From assembly GCF_023716925.1 (NCBI RefSeq), contig NZ_JAMQQG010000033.1, positions 1 through 40,944 of the forward strand: 40,944 bases of DNA. The letters are read 5' to 3'. The translations under genes and the position numbers were made by a program. Source of the DNA: Frankia sp. R82 (lineage in GTDB: Bacteria > Actinomycetota > Actinomycetes > Frankiales > Frankiaceae). The notes under the pieces are model-generated. The model made no database searches, was not told where the DNA came from, and worked only from the letters and a program-made list of their open reading frames with translations. This document shows, one piece after another, positions 34,301-40,944 of this stretch. The number at the start of each line of letters is the position of its first letter. Positions within the stretch are counted from its first letter, which is position 1.

Positions 34301-35656
34301 ATCCAGCGCCGCTCGAAGAAGGCGTCCGCGCCGTCGCTGCTCTACGGCGAGCCCGACCTCGTCGTGCGGGTCATCCGCGACATCTTCAACGAGGACTTCA
34401 CCGAGCTCGTCGTGCAGGGCTCCGGCGAGGCCCGCACCATCGAGGAGTACATCGACACCGTCGCGCCCGATCTTCGCCCGCGGATCCGTCGCTACACCGG
34501 CACGGGCGACGTCTTCACCGACTACCGGGTCGACGAGCAGCTCGCCAAGGCCCTCGACCGCAAGGTCTGGCTGCCCTCGGGCGGCTCGCTCGTCATCGAC
34601 CGCACCGAGGCGATGACGGTGGTCGACGTCAACACCGGGAAGTTCACCGGTAAGGGCGGCAACCTCGAGGAGACGGTCACCAAGAACAACCTCGAAGCCG
34701 CCGAGGAGATCGTCCGCCAGCTCCGGCTGCGCGACATCGGCGGGATCATCGTCATCGACTTCATCGACATGGTCCTGGAAAGCAACCGGGAGCTGGTACT
34801 ACGCCGGCTCACCGAATGCCTCGGTCGCGATCGCACCCGCCACCAGGTCGCCGAAGTCACCAGCCTCGGCCTGGTCCAGATGACCCGTAAGCGGGTCGGC
34901 CAGGGCCTGCTCGAGGCCTACAGCGAGCAGTGCGTGCACTGCAACGGCCGTGGCGTGACCATTCATCTCAACGGCGGTGGTAGCGGCGGCCACGACCAGT
35001 CGGTCCACGGCCACAACGGCCATGGCCACGGTCCGAACGGTCAGAGTCAGAACGGTCACGCTCCCCAGGGTCAGGGCCAGGGCCACAACGGTCACGGGCA
35101 GCCGGCCACGGCCGCCCCGCTGGAATCGGCTGCCCCGGAAGGATCGGCCGCCCCGGCGGCCCCGGGTGGCCAGTCCGAGTCGGCCGCGGCTGGCGGGACC
35201 GGCTCGACGTCCGGTGGCAGCAGCCGGCGCTCCCGCTCCGCGGCAACACGGGCGGCGGGCGGTCCGGCGCTGGTCGCGGCCGTCACGCAGGCAGCATCCT
35301 CACCCGTCGTTGTGCCGGCGGACGCGGCGCAGGTCGGATCCGTGGACGCCGACCTACCCGACGCCGGGCAGGACGATGGCGTCGTGGCGATCAACGGTAA
35401 CGGGCACCGTCTCGCGTCGAGCGCGGTGACCGCGCCCGCGGCGGGTGACGTGACCCCACCCGTCTACGCGAACTCCGACGATCCCGACAGCCTCGCCGGC
35501 GGGGACGCGGGTGTGGACAAGCCGGCCCGTCGACGGCGCCGGGCGTCCCGACCCGCATCGAAGCCGTCCGCGGAAGAAGCTCCGTCGCCGGCGGTCTCCT
35601 CGTCCGCCACGGCCACGGCCACAGCGCCGGAACCAGCGGAGCACCTCGACAGCTGA
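31331..35656 (+). CDS. rne: Ribonuclease E/G with very long low-complexity N-terminus
   Basis: A 1441-residue RNase E/G-family endoribonuclease for mRNA decay and rRNA processing. The catalytic region starts near 800: S1 domain (GNVYLGRVQNVLASMEAAFVD, near 838), then DNase I-like site residues in VVDVNTGKFTG and VIDFIDM, and the zinc-link CVHCNGRG near 1200. The first ~790 residues are Ala/Pro/Glu-rich, with several RRxRSR-type basic patches and acidic stretches, and carry tandem repeats. The C-terminal ~240 residues are a His/Gly/Asn-rich then Ala/Ser-rich tail. Actinobacterial RNase E has such arms on both sides; this N-terminal one is longer than those of the Streptomyces or mycobacterial enzymes as I recall them. 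The GTG start has GAGAGG upstream. Confidence 0.95.
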   Translation: MPDDDLTTQTDPESPRPAPRRRRAAGRAAGAPSEPPAATESTTPSEAAPVRDGGPATPPPAPAGEIAASPPAESADGGDAAPAPAARRRTRSAGATTPRARSSRASRAKATEAGSEPSGTSEPSGTSEPSGASEPSGASEPSGASAAPAAQTVSAEALIPQTPSAVSPSTEPASPATESPAVEAPAAPARRTRSRRAVREAAPVTTPAGSEPVPNADAVPNTDLATNTVAVPDTGPATNTDVGADTSVAASPTTARPSVEVPAEPTAADVSLAPAPEVPKATRRTRARRATSGPVSPSVEPDAAPFVAGAEGSAGVSVAESAAAAGVGEPVAGDGAAAQPRARTRPRSTRRRASSESTGTTENTGTTENTAAAASPAAEVADPALADSAPTGDGAAPAVVVLAPETEAATVPAEPVVVVEAASPTVPAPPAGSLAPDASDTAPRPPTAEVNAEVVPETDADDPAGVDDPAGVDTAATAEGESTGGEPARTPGTRSRSRSRRVTAPTWTDAATEPAPPAPARPVTRRPVAMVTFQAPVPAVEPRWRREVPPATPISDDMDVPPAAAAFAEPSDTAVARPDTRGPALDEDDEEITPGEAESGEFTEIDDGDFDDDDEQGTGSGSTRRRRRGRRGRGRARGDEDGSDLPGDETATVGAPGDPSSGAADDPAVSVTVAGRSSEVTEWDGETAQAAEASDDVEDAADGDGDEVDGDDDRASGSRRRRRRRRRTGGEEATTPDDPPNTVVHVREIRRDEVRRDEDQVRGLSGSTRLEAKRQRRREGRDNGRRRPPIVTEAEFLARREAVERRMIVRHAGDRTQIAVLEDGVLVEHFVTRASSASYAGNVYLGRVQNVLASMEAAFVDIGKGRNAVLYAGEVNYDASGLDGRPRKIEQVLKSGQSVLVQVSKDPIGHKGARLTSQISLPGRYLVYVPDGQNAGISRKLPDTERSRLKSILKKITPEDGGVIVRTAAEGASEAELARDVERLAAQWEDIQRRSKKASAPSLLYGEPDLVVRVIRDIFNEDFTELVVQGSGEARTIEEYIDTVAPDLRPRIRRYTGTGDVFTDYRVDEQLAKALDRKVWLPSGGSLVIDRTEAMTVVDVNTGKFTGKGGNLEETVTKNNLEAAEEIVRQLRLRDIGGIIVIDFIDMVLESNRELVLRRLTECLGRDRTRHQVAEVTSLGLVQMTRKRVGQGLLEAYSEQCVHCNGRGVTIHLNGGGSGGHDQSVHGHNGHGHGPNGQSQNGHAPQGQGQGHNGHGQPATAAPLESAAPEGSAAPAAPGGQSESAAAGGTGSTSGGSSRRSRSAATRAAGGPALVAAVTQAASSPVVVPADAAQVGSVDADLPDAGQDDGVVAINGNGHRLASSAVTAPAAGDVTPPVYANSDDPDSLAGGDAGVDKPARRRRRASRPASKPSAEEAPSPAVSSSATATATAPEPAEHLDS
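31676..31765. repeat. 18-bp tandem repeat in rne, 5 copies
   Basis: GAGCCATCCGGAACATCC and one-base variants repeat five times without gaps, encoding EPSG[TA]S units. Two shorter 18-bp duplications lie further on in the same arm (32401-32436 and 32711-32746). Confidence 0.85.
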
Positions 35657-35661
35657 AGCGT

Positions 35662-35700
35662 CCGTTGGCGGGCCCACCGTGTCAGTGGGCCCGCCAACGG
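35662..35700. terminator. Hairpin terminator between rne and the convergent membrane-protein gene
   Basis: A perfect 16-bp stem, CCGTTGGCGGGCCCAC / GTGGGCCCGCCAACGG, has a 7-nt loop and begins 5 nt after the rne stop. Being symmetric, it could also serve the minus-strand gene that ends at 35770. Confidence 0.83.
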
Positions 35701-35769
35701 GCCAGATGCCTGACCGAGAAATGCCGCCTCGTGTCCTGGTCGGGGGCCCCGCCCCCATGGACGAGGGCG

Positions 35770-36471
35770 TTACGCGGCGGTGGGGCCGGCCGGACGGCTC
35801 TGGGACACCGGATGGCCCGGATGGTTCGGCGTGGCCATCCGGCCCGGTGCCGAGGTACGGCCTGGCGGGGTCGGGCGGCTCGCGGGGGTTGTGCGGTTCG
35901 GCGAGGTCGGACGGGACGCGGCGGCGGGAGCGGCGCGCACGAACCGGCGGCCCGGATCCTCCCGCAACAGGACATCGAGAGTCGCCCGTGATCGGCTCAG
36001 GGCTGCCTCGACGGCCTGGTGGGCACGCCGGGCATCGCCCATCTGCAGCGCGTAGGAGGCGATGGTCAGCGACTGGACGAGATCGTCCTGAGCGGCAAGA
36101 TCCGGGCGCATCCGCGGCGGCGGCTCCGCCTCGGCCGCTGGCCCCGGGACCGCCGCCGACGCCGGCACTGGTAGCGGCTCGACCACAAGGCCCCAGACAG
36201 CCGGATCCTGACGCCGAAGGGCGATCCAGCCCGCCGCGCCGGCGGTGGCCGACAGCCAGCAGGCGCCGGCCCAGGCCGGCACGCTGCCGAGGGCACTCAG
36301 TGCCAGCCCGGTGACGGCCAACACAACCAGCGCGCCGGTCGCCGCCGCCGCGGTGCCGGGGGCGACGACATGACGGCGTGCCGCTGCCGCGGCCGGACGG
36401 CAGGCGGCGGCGAGTGCCCCCGCGGTTGCGGCGGCGGTGCCCCAGACCAGCAGCTGCCAGACCATCCTCAT
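35770..36471 (-). CDS. Hypothetical membrane protein with disordered tail
   Basis: A 233-residue protein I do not recognise. Two or three hydrophobic segments occupy residues 1-90 (MVWQLLVWGTAAATAGALAAA; GALVVLAVTGLALSALG; AGACWLSATAGAAGWIAL). A soluble part follows with a likely helix pair (LVQSLTIASYALQMGDARRAHQAVEAALSRSRATLDVLL), then an Arg/Pro/Ser/Thr-rich tail. The ATG at 36471 directly precedes the first hydrophobic segment. Just upstream, three 18-bp repeats each offer an in-frame ATG or GTG (36537, 36519, 36501), so a longer N-terminus is possible. It is convergent with rne and divergent from rplU. Confidence 0.65.
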   Translation of the reverse strand: MRMVWQLLVWGTAAATAGALAAACRPAAAAARRHVVAPGTAAAATGALVVLAVTGLALSALGSVPAWAGACWLSATAGAAGWIALRRQDPAVWGLVVEPLPVPASAAVPGPAAEAEPPPRMRPDLAAQDDLVQSLTIASYALQMGDARRAHQAVEAALSRSRATLDVLLREDPGRRFVRAAPAAASRPTSPNRTTPASRPTPPGRTSAPGRMATPNHPGHPVSQSRPAGPTAA

Positions 36472-36483
36472 CACCCCCGACGT

Positions 36484-36537
36484 GACCAGGCCGGCGTGCA
36501 CGACCAAGCCGGCGTGCATGACCAGGCCGGTGTGCAT
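36484..36537. repeat. 18-bp tandem repeat carrying in-frame start codons
   Basis: Three copies on the minus strand (36520-36537, 36502-36519, 36484-36501) read [AG]TGCAC[AG]CCGGCYTGGTC. Each begins with ATG or GTG in frame with the hypothetical membrane protein and would encode (M/V)H(T/A)GLV. Confidence 0.8.
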
Positions 36538-36708
36538 GTCCGCGATCCCCGCAGACGGCCCCCCATGTGGACGATCTATGCTTCTCCTCGTGGTCGGAGG
36601 TCGCCATGGCCCGTCCGAGTCATCCTCGGCATGACCCGTGGCGGGGCTGGTGGGCCCCCGCTCATCGCCTGCCCGGCTCCCGGCCGTCACCCTTGTGCGG
36701 AGGACCTG

Positions 36709-36714
36709 TAAGGT
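36709..36714 (+). promoter_or_regulatory. Possible -10 of the rplU-rpmA operon
   Basis: TAAGGT in the context CCTGTAAGGT lies about 205 bp before rplU, implying a leader of roughly 200 nt. That leader (36721-36918) holds no gene and contains a direct repeat of CGGGCGTTCGTGCGG (near 36782 and 36799). A structured leader for ribosomal-protein control is possible. Confidence 0.4.
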
Positions 36715-36918
36715 GGAGGTCGCGTGTCCCACCGGGTCGGGGTCCTCCCCCCGGGGAGCTGAAGCCCGGCCATGGTGCGGTTCGGGCGTTCGTGCGGTCC
36801 GGGCGTTCGTGCGGATCCGGCATGCGGTGAGGTACGCACCCAAGCTCCGTAGGGCCTGTGCTGCAGGTGGGCACGGCGTCATGCGGTCACAGCGGAATGA
36901 CAACAGCAGGGAGATCTG

Positions 36919-37236
36919 GTGTACGCGGTCGTTGCCAGCGGCGGCAAGCAGCACAGGGTCGCCGTCGGCGATGTCGTCGACGTCGAGCTCCTTTCGGGAA
37001 AGCCGGGCGCGGCCGTGAACCTTCCGGCGCTCCTGCTCGTCGACGGTGAGTCGGTCACCCACGCCGCGGACGCACTCGCGTCCGTCGCGGTGACCGCCGA
37101 GGTGGTCGGCGTCGTCAAGGGTCCGAAGATTCGGATCCACAAGTTCAAGAACAAGACCGGCTACCACAAGCGTCAGGGGCACCGCCAGAAGCTGACGCGG
37201 CTCAAGGTGACCGGCATCGAGACCGGGAAGGCCTGA
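36919..37236 (+). CDS. rplU: 50S ribosomal protein L21
   Basis: A 105-residue L21, with the typical start [17 protein letters not shown] and C-terminal [21 protein letters not shown], which binds 23S rRNA. GTG at 36919 has AGGGAG a few bases upstream. It forms an operon with rpmA, 5 bp downstream. Confidence 0.98.
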   Translation: MYAVVASGGKQHRVAVGDVVDVELLSGKPGAAVNLPALLLVDGESVTHAADALASVAVTAEVVGVVKGPKIRIHKFKNKTGYHKRQGHRQKLTRLKVTGIETGKA

Positions 37237-37241
37237 CTCCG

Positions 37242-37511
37242 ATGGCGCATAAGAAAGGCGCGAGCTCCTCGCGCAACGGTCGGGACTCCAACGCCCAGCG
37301 GCTCGGTGTGAAGCGGTTCGGCGGCCAGTTCGTCAAGGCCGGCGAGATCATCGTCCGCCAGCGGGGCACCCACTTCCACCCGGGCGAGCTGGTCGGGCGG
37401 GGCAAGGACGACACTCTGTTCGCCCTGTCCGCCGGGCACGTGCAGTTCGGGTACCGGCGGGGTCGCCGGGTCGTGGACATCGTCGCCGAAGTGGCGGTCG
37501 CCGCGGCCTGA
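37242..37511 (+). CDS. rpmA: 50S ribosomal protein L27
   Basis: An 89-residue L27. The start [20 protein letters not shown] reaches the peptidyl-transferase centre; there is no cleavable N-terminal extension of the firmicute type. [20 protein letters not shown] is the conserved core. GGGAAGG provides the ribosome binding site within the end of rplU. Confidence 0.98.
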   Translation: MAHKKGASSSRNGRDSNAQRLGVKRFGGQFVKAGEIIVRQRGTHFHPGELVGRGKDDTLFALSAGHVQFGYRRGRRVVDIVAEVAVAAA

Positions 37512-37526
37512 CCGGGCTGCCTGGTG

Positions 37527-37554
37527 GCTCCGGCCGGTGTGGCCGGCTGGGAGC
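37527..37554 (+). terminator. Possible terminator after rpmA
   Basis: CCGGCC-GGTGT-GGCCGG forms a 6-bp stem with outer GCT/AGC pairing, 16 nt after the rpmA stop. obg follows about 140 bp later. Confidence 0.45.
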
Positions 37555-37697
37555 ACACCTCGACGTGAGTGCGTGAACCGCGCGTGTCCTCCTGTTGTGG
37601 TTTCGAGCCGCTACCGGATGGGCGCGCGCGGTTTGGCATGTACGGGGCTGGGCGCACGTCCGGCCCCGAGCGGGACGAGCAGGGGAGAGGAGGCGGG

Positions 37698-39341
37698 GTG
37701 TCGAACTTCGTCGACCGAGTGACACTGCATGCGGCGGCCGGGGACGGCGGGCACGGGTGTGCGTCCATCCACCGGGAGAAGTTCAAGCCGCTGGGCGGGC
37801 CGGACGGTGGCGACGGCGGCAACGGTGGCGACGTCCGCCTCGTGGTCGACCCGAGCGTGACGACGCTGCTCGACTTCCACTTCCACCCGCATCAGCGGGC
37901 CACCCGTGGACGTCCCGGCCAGGGATCCAACCGGCACGGCGCGGCCGGCGGGGATCTCGTGCTCTCCGTCCCCGACGGCACGGTGGTGCTCAGCGAGGAC
38001 GGCGAGCAGCTCGTCGACCTGGTCGGCGCCGGCAGCGCGTACATCCTGGCCCGTGGTGGGCGTGGCGGGCGGGGTAACGCGGCGCTGGCCTCGGCCCGGC
38101 GTAAGGCGCCCGGCTTCGCCGAACTCGGGGAACCGGGCGAGCAGCTCGACGCGATCCTCGAGCTCAAGACGGTCGCCGACGTCGCGCTGGTCGGTTTCCC
38201 CAGCGCCGGCAAATCGTCGCTGGTGTCGGTGCTCAGCGCCGCCCGGCCGAAGATCGCCGACTATCCGTTCACCACTCTGGTCCCCAATCTCGGTGTCGCC
38301 CAGGCTGGTGACCACCCCCCGTACACGGTGGCGGACGTACCCGGGCTCATCCCCGGGGCGAGCGATGGCCGTGGCCTGGGTCTGGAGTTCCTGCGGCACA
38401 TCGAGCGGTGCTCACTGATCGTGCACGTGCTCGACTGCGCCACGCTCGAGCCCGGCCGTGACCCACTGACCGACCTGGACGTGATCGAGTCCGAACTCGC
38501 CGCGTACTCGGCGGACCTGTCGAACCGGCCCCGGCTGGTCGTCCTGAACAAGATCGACGTCCCGGACGCGGCGGACCTTGCCGAGCTGGTGGCCCCGGAT
38601 CTGCGCGCCCGCGGGCTCGACGTGTTCGCGATCAGCACGGCGACCCGCCAGGGCGTGCACGGGTTGTCCCTGGCGCTGGCCGCCCGGGTGGCCGAGCTTC
38701 GCGCGGCCGCGCCGGTCCAGACCGCGACCCGGATCGTGCTGCGTCCCCGGGCGGTGAACGAACCCGACTTCGTGGTGACGACGCAGGGCGAGGACGGTTT
38801 CCTCATCACCGGGTCGAAGCCGCAACGGTGGGTGCGCCAGACCGATTTCACCAACGACGAGGCCATCGGCTTCCTCGCCGACCGGCTCGCCCGGCTCGGC
38901 GTCGAAAAGGAACTGGCCCGCCTGGGGGCCACTCCCGGCGTCGAGGTCACGATCGGTGAGGTGACATTCGAGTGGGAGCCGACGCTCAGCGGCGGCGGCT
39001 ACGTCACCGCCGCCGACGGCCAGCAGGCCGCGACCGCGCAGCCTGACCCGGCGGTCGACGACGAGATTCACCTCGGGCCGCGCGGCTCCGACGACCGGCT
39101 GCGTTCCTCGGTCCGGCTCACCCGGTCCGAACGGATGGCCCGCGCCGAGCGCGCCCGCACCTACGACCCGGCAGATCCGGCTGCCCCGGCTGCCCCGGCT
39201 GACCCGGCTGACCCGGCAGATCCGGCAGATCCGGCAGATCCGGCAGATCCGGTCGACCCGGCCGACCCGAGGCGGGCGGCGGAGCTCGCCCTGTCGGACG
39301 TGGCCGGTTCCGCGGAACCGGGCGGTTCGGGGCCGGCGTAG
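37698..39341 (+). CDS. obg: Obg family GTPase
   Basis: A 547-residue Obg GTPase involved in 50S subunit maturation, stress response and, in Streptomyces, differentiation. Glycine-rich Obg fold: residues 1-158 ([24 protein letters not shown]). G domain: G1 GFPSAGKSS near 165, G3 DVPGLI, G4 NKID near 284. The actinobacterial OCT domain spans about 340-430 ([20 protein letters not shown]). The last 110 residues are a disordered tail with a DPA repeat. GTG at 37698 has AGGAGG 6 nt upstream; an upstream in-frame start is not family-like. Confidence 0.97.
   Translation: MSNFVDRVTLHAAAGDGGHGCASIHREKFKPLGGPDGGDGGNGGDVRLVVDPSVTTLLDFHFHPHQRATRGRPGQGSNRHGAAGGDLVLSVPDGTVVLSEDGEQLVDLVGAGSAYILARGGRGGRGNAALASARRKAPGFAELGEPGEQLDAILELKTVADVALVGFPSAGKSSLVSVLSAARPKIADYPFTTLVPNLGVAQAGDHPPYTVADVPGLIPGASDGRGLGLEFLRHIERCSLIVHVLDCATLEPGRDPLTDLDVIESELAAYSADLSNRPRLVVLNKIDVPDAADLAELVAPDLRARGLDVFAISTATRQGVHGLSLALAARVAELRAAAPVQTATRIVLRPRAVNEPDFVVTTQGEDGFLITGSKPQRWVRQTDFTNDEAIGFLADRLARLGVEKELARLGATPGVEVTIGEVTFEWEPTLSGGGYVTAADGQQAATAQPDPAVDDEIHLGPRGSDDRLRSSVRLTRSERMARAERARTYDPADPAAPAAPADPADPADPADPADPADPVDPADPRRAAELALSDVAGSAEPGGSGPA
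39165..39270. repeat. 9-bp tandem repeat in the obg tail, about 12 copies
   Basis: Units GACCCGGCA, GATCCGGCA, GCCCCGGCT and GACCCGGCT repeat without gaps, encoding (D/A)PA tripeptides. Confidence 0.85.
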
Positions 39342-39362
39342 CGCGTCCGGCCAGGAGTTGGT

Positions 39363-39379
39363 CCCGGTCGACGACCGGG
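39363..39379 (+). terminator. Small hairpin between obg and proB
   Basis: CCCGGTC-GAC-GACCGGG is a perfect 7-bp stem about 20 nt after the obg stop. It could terminate obg weakly or act as an mRNA processing site. Confidence 0.35.
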
Positions 39380-39412
39380 CGGGATGCCCACGGATGGTGG
39401 AGGGTGCTGGAC

Positions 39413-40534
39413 GTGCGCGGGTTCGTCACCGGTGCGCAGCGGGTGGTGGTGAAGGTCGGTTCGTCCTCGTTGACCACCGCCGCTGGGGGCCTCGACGTCG
39501 GACGTCTTGATGCTCTGGTCAGCGCGCTGGTGCCGCGGGCGGCCGAAGGCGGACATCTGGTGCTGGTCTCCTCCGGCGCGATCGCCGCAGGCCTGGCTCC
39601 GCTCGGACTTGCCCGCCGCCCCCGCGACCTCGCCACCCAGCAGGCGGCGGCGAGTGTCGGGCAGAGCTCGCTGGTGCACAGTTACGCCGAGGCGTTCGGA
39701 CGGGCCGGCGTCCACGTCGGGCAGGTGCTGCTGACCGCCACCGACGTCATCCGCCGTACCCACTACCGCAACGCCCGCACCACCCTCGACCGTCTGCTCG
39801 AGCTCGGCGTCGTCCCGATCATCAACGAGAACGACGCGGTGGCCACCCAGGAGATCCGCTTTGGTGACAACGACCGGCTGGCCGCCATCGTCGCCCATCT
39901 CGTCTCGGCCGACCTGCTGGTGCTGCTCTCCGACGTGGACGGCCTGTACGACGCCAATCCGCGGCACGGGCCGGCGAACCTGGTCCGCGAGGTGCGCTCC
40001 GACGCCGACCTCGCCGGCCTGACCGCCCGCGGCACCGGTACCGCCGGGGTCGGCAGCGGCGGCATGGCCACCAAGATCGAGGCGGCCCGGATGGCGGCGT
40101 CCGGCGGGTTGCACGCGATCATCACCTCGGCGGCGAACGCGGCCGCCGCCCTGCGCGGCGACGAGGTCGGCACGGTCTTCCATCCGACCGGACCACGCCG
40201 CGCCTCCCGCCTGCTGTGGCTCGCGCACGCCACCGCTCCCGAGGGACGGCTGCGTCTGGACGCCGGCGCGGTCGCGGCCGTGGTGCGCCGCCGGGCGTCC
40301 CTGCTGCCCGCCGGCATCCTCGCCGTCGACGGCGACTTCGCCGCCGGTGACCCGGTGGACCTCGTCGACCCCGACGGCCAGCCCGTTGCCCGCGGTCTGG
40401 TCGCCTTCGACGCCGCCGAACTACCGCAGATGCTCGGCCGCTCCACCGCCGAACTCGCCGCCGAGCTGGGCCCCACCTACGAGCGCGAGATCATCCACCG
40501 CGACGACCTCGTCCTGCTCCTGCCCACCCGCTGA
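39413..40534 (+). CDS. proB: Glutamate 5-kinase
   Basis: A 373-residue glutamate 5-kinase, first enzyme of proline synthesis. The amino acid kinase domain begins RVVVKVGSSSLT and includes LVSSGAIAAGL, INENDAVATQEIRFGDND, LLSDVDGLYDANP and GSGGMATKIEAA. A C-terminal PUA domain (about 280-373, RLRLDAGAVAAVVRRRASLLPAGI) is present as in most bacterial ProB. GGAGGG at 39399-39404 is 8 nt before GTG 39413; GTG 39404 is too close to it. The gene ends about 50 bp from the convergent sbcC. Confidence 0.96.
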   Translation: MRGFVTGAQRVVVKVGSSSLTTAAGGLDVGRLDALVSALVPRAAEGGHLVLVSSGAIAAGLAPLGLARRPRDLATQQAAASVGQSSLVHSYAEAFGRAGVHVGQVLLTATDVIRRTHYRNARTTLDRLLELGVVPIINENDAVATQEIRFGDNDRLAAIVAHLVSADLLVLLSDVDGLYDANPRHGPANLVREVRSDADLAGLTARGTGTAGVGSGGMATKIEAARMAASGGLHAIITSAANAAAALRGDEVGTVFHPTGPRRASRLLWLAHATAPEGRLRLDAGAVAAVVRRRASLLPAGILAVDGDFAAGDPVDLVDPDGQPVARGLVAFDAAELPQMLGRSTAELAAELGPTYEREIIHRDDLVLLLPTR

Positions 40535-40583
40535 GATGATCCTCACGCGTGCCTGCCGGCCTGTCTCGTGGCAAGGGCCGCGC

Positions 40584-40944
40584 TCAGGGGGTGGTTTCGA
40601 CGCGGCTGCCGGTGGTCTCCTTGAGGATGCGGATCTGGTTGGGGATGCGGGTGCGCAGTTCGATGACATGACTGACCAGGCCGACGAGACGACCGCCGGA
40701 GCGTAGTTCGTCGAGGACGGCCATCACCTCGTCGAGGCTGTCGGCATCCAGAGTGCCAAATCCTTCGTCGATGAACAGGGCGTCGAGACGGCGACCGCCG
40801 ACCTCGGCGGTGACCACGTCCGCCAGGCCCAGGGCCAGGGACAACGCCGCCTGGAAGGTCTCGCCGCCGGACAGGGTGCGGGGGTGGCGGCGCCGGCCCG
40901 TCCAGGCGTCGTCGACGAGCAGGCCGAGGCCGGCGCGGCGGCGG
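40584..40944 (-). CDS. sbcC: Exonuclease SbcC, C-terminal end (partial)
   Basis: The final 119 residues or so of an SMC-like SbcC ATPase; the rest lies beyond the window edge. Visible are GLGLLVDDAWTGRRRHPRTL, the ABC signature LSGGETFQAALSLALGLAD, Walker B with ALFIDEGFGTLD, and the H-loop VSHV. SbcC pairs with SbcD to cut DNA hairpins and blocked ends. The gene enters from the right edge and is convergent with proB. Confidence 0.93.
   Translation of the reverse strand, partial: RRRAGLGLLVDDAWTGRRRHPRTLSGGETFQAALSLALGLADVVTAEVGGRRLDALFIDEGFGTLDADSLDEVMAVLDELRSGGRLVGLVSHVIELRTRIPNQIRILKETTGSRVETTP

Overview
The window is a chromosome segment of a very GC-rich actinobacterium. Gene content and order (tig-clpP1-clpP2-clpX, ndk, mreBCD-mrdA-rodA, paired radical-SAM genes, rne-rplU-rpmA-obg-proB), frequent GTG starts, leaderless-looking genes and Ala/Pro-rich tails all suit an actinomycete. 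A Frankia-like organism is my best guess, but no 16S or other marker here proves it.

Positions 1-12,700 are a mixed, accessory-like region. It holds an FHA-ABC transporter (90-2237), an Mpo1/DUF962-like membrane protein divergent from an MFS exporter, a MocR-type regulator with a clear operator, a GT4 glycosyltransferase, a class 1 dihydroorotate-dehydrogenase-like enzyme convergent with a DUF3291 gene, an L,D-transpeptidase lipoprotein, and a two-part protein with an unknown N-terminal half and a zinc-ribbon methyltransferase C-terminal half. A divergent tRNA-Gly(TCC)/tRNA-Pro(TGG) pair closes the region.

Positions 12,973-17,854 are the protein-quality block: trigger factor, then clpP1-clpP2, then clpX. 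Strong hairpin terminators follow tig and clpP2, and a good match to a ClgR activator box lies upstream of clpP1.

Positions 17,925-20,927 are the most interesting part. An intact folC lies on the minus strand. Divergent from it, on the plus strand and just before ndk, where actinobacteria usually carry folC, is a full-length FolC homologue. It keeps the fold and much family sequence but has lost or changed every catalytic motif I can check. It looks like a retained pseudoenzyme beside a working copy. valS and the small DUF4233 gene usually found here are absent.

Positions 21,031-28,448 hold ndk and the rod-shape/elongation genes mreB, mreC, mreD, mrdA (PBP2) and rodA. A 19-bp-stem hairpin separates mrdA from rodA. 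Positions 28,504-31,216 hold the radical-SAM/DUF2344 pair (TIGR03960/TIGR03936). Positions 31,331-40,534 hold an RNase E/G with an unusually long low-complexity N-terminus, a small membrane protein on the opposite strand, rplU, rpmA, obg and proB. The C-terminal end of SbcC enters from the right edge on the minus strand.

Two patterns run through the window. Several genes start 5-8 nt after a -10-like hexamer, usually TAGGNY, with no ribosome binding site, so they are probably leaderless. Short tandem repeats are common. Most have periods divisible by three and lie in coding sequence. One has a 17-bp period and forms the start region of a gene.
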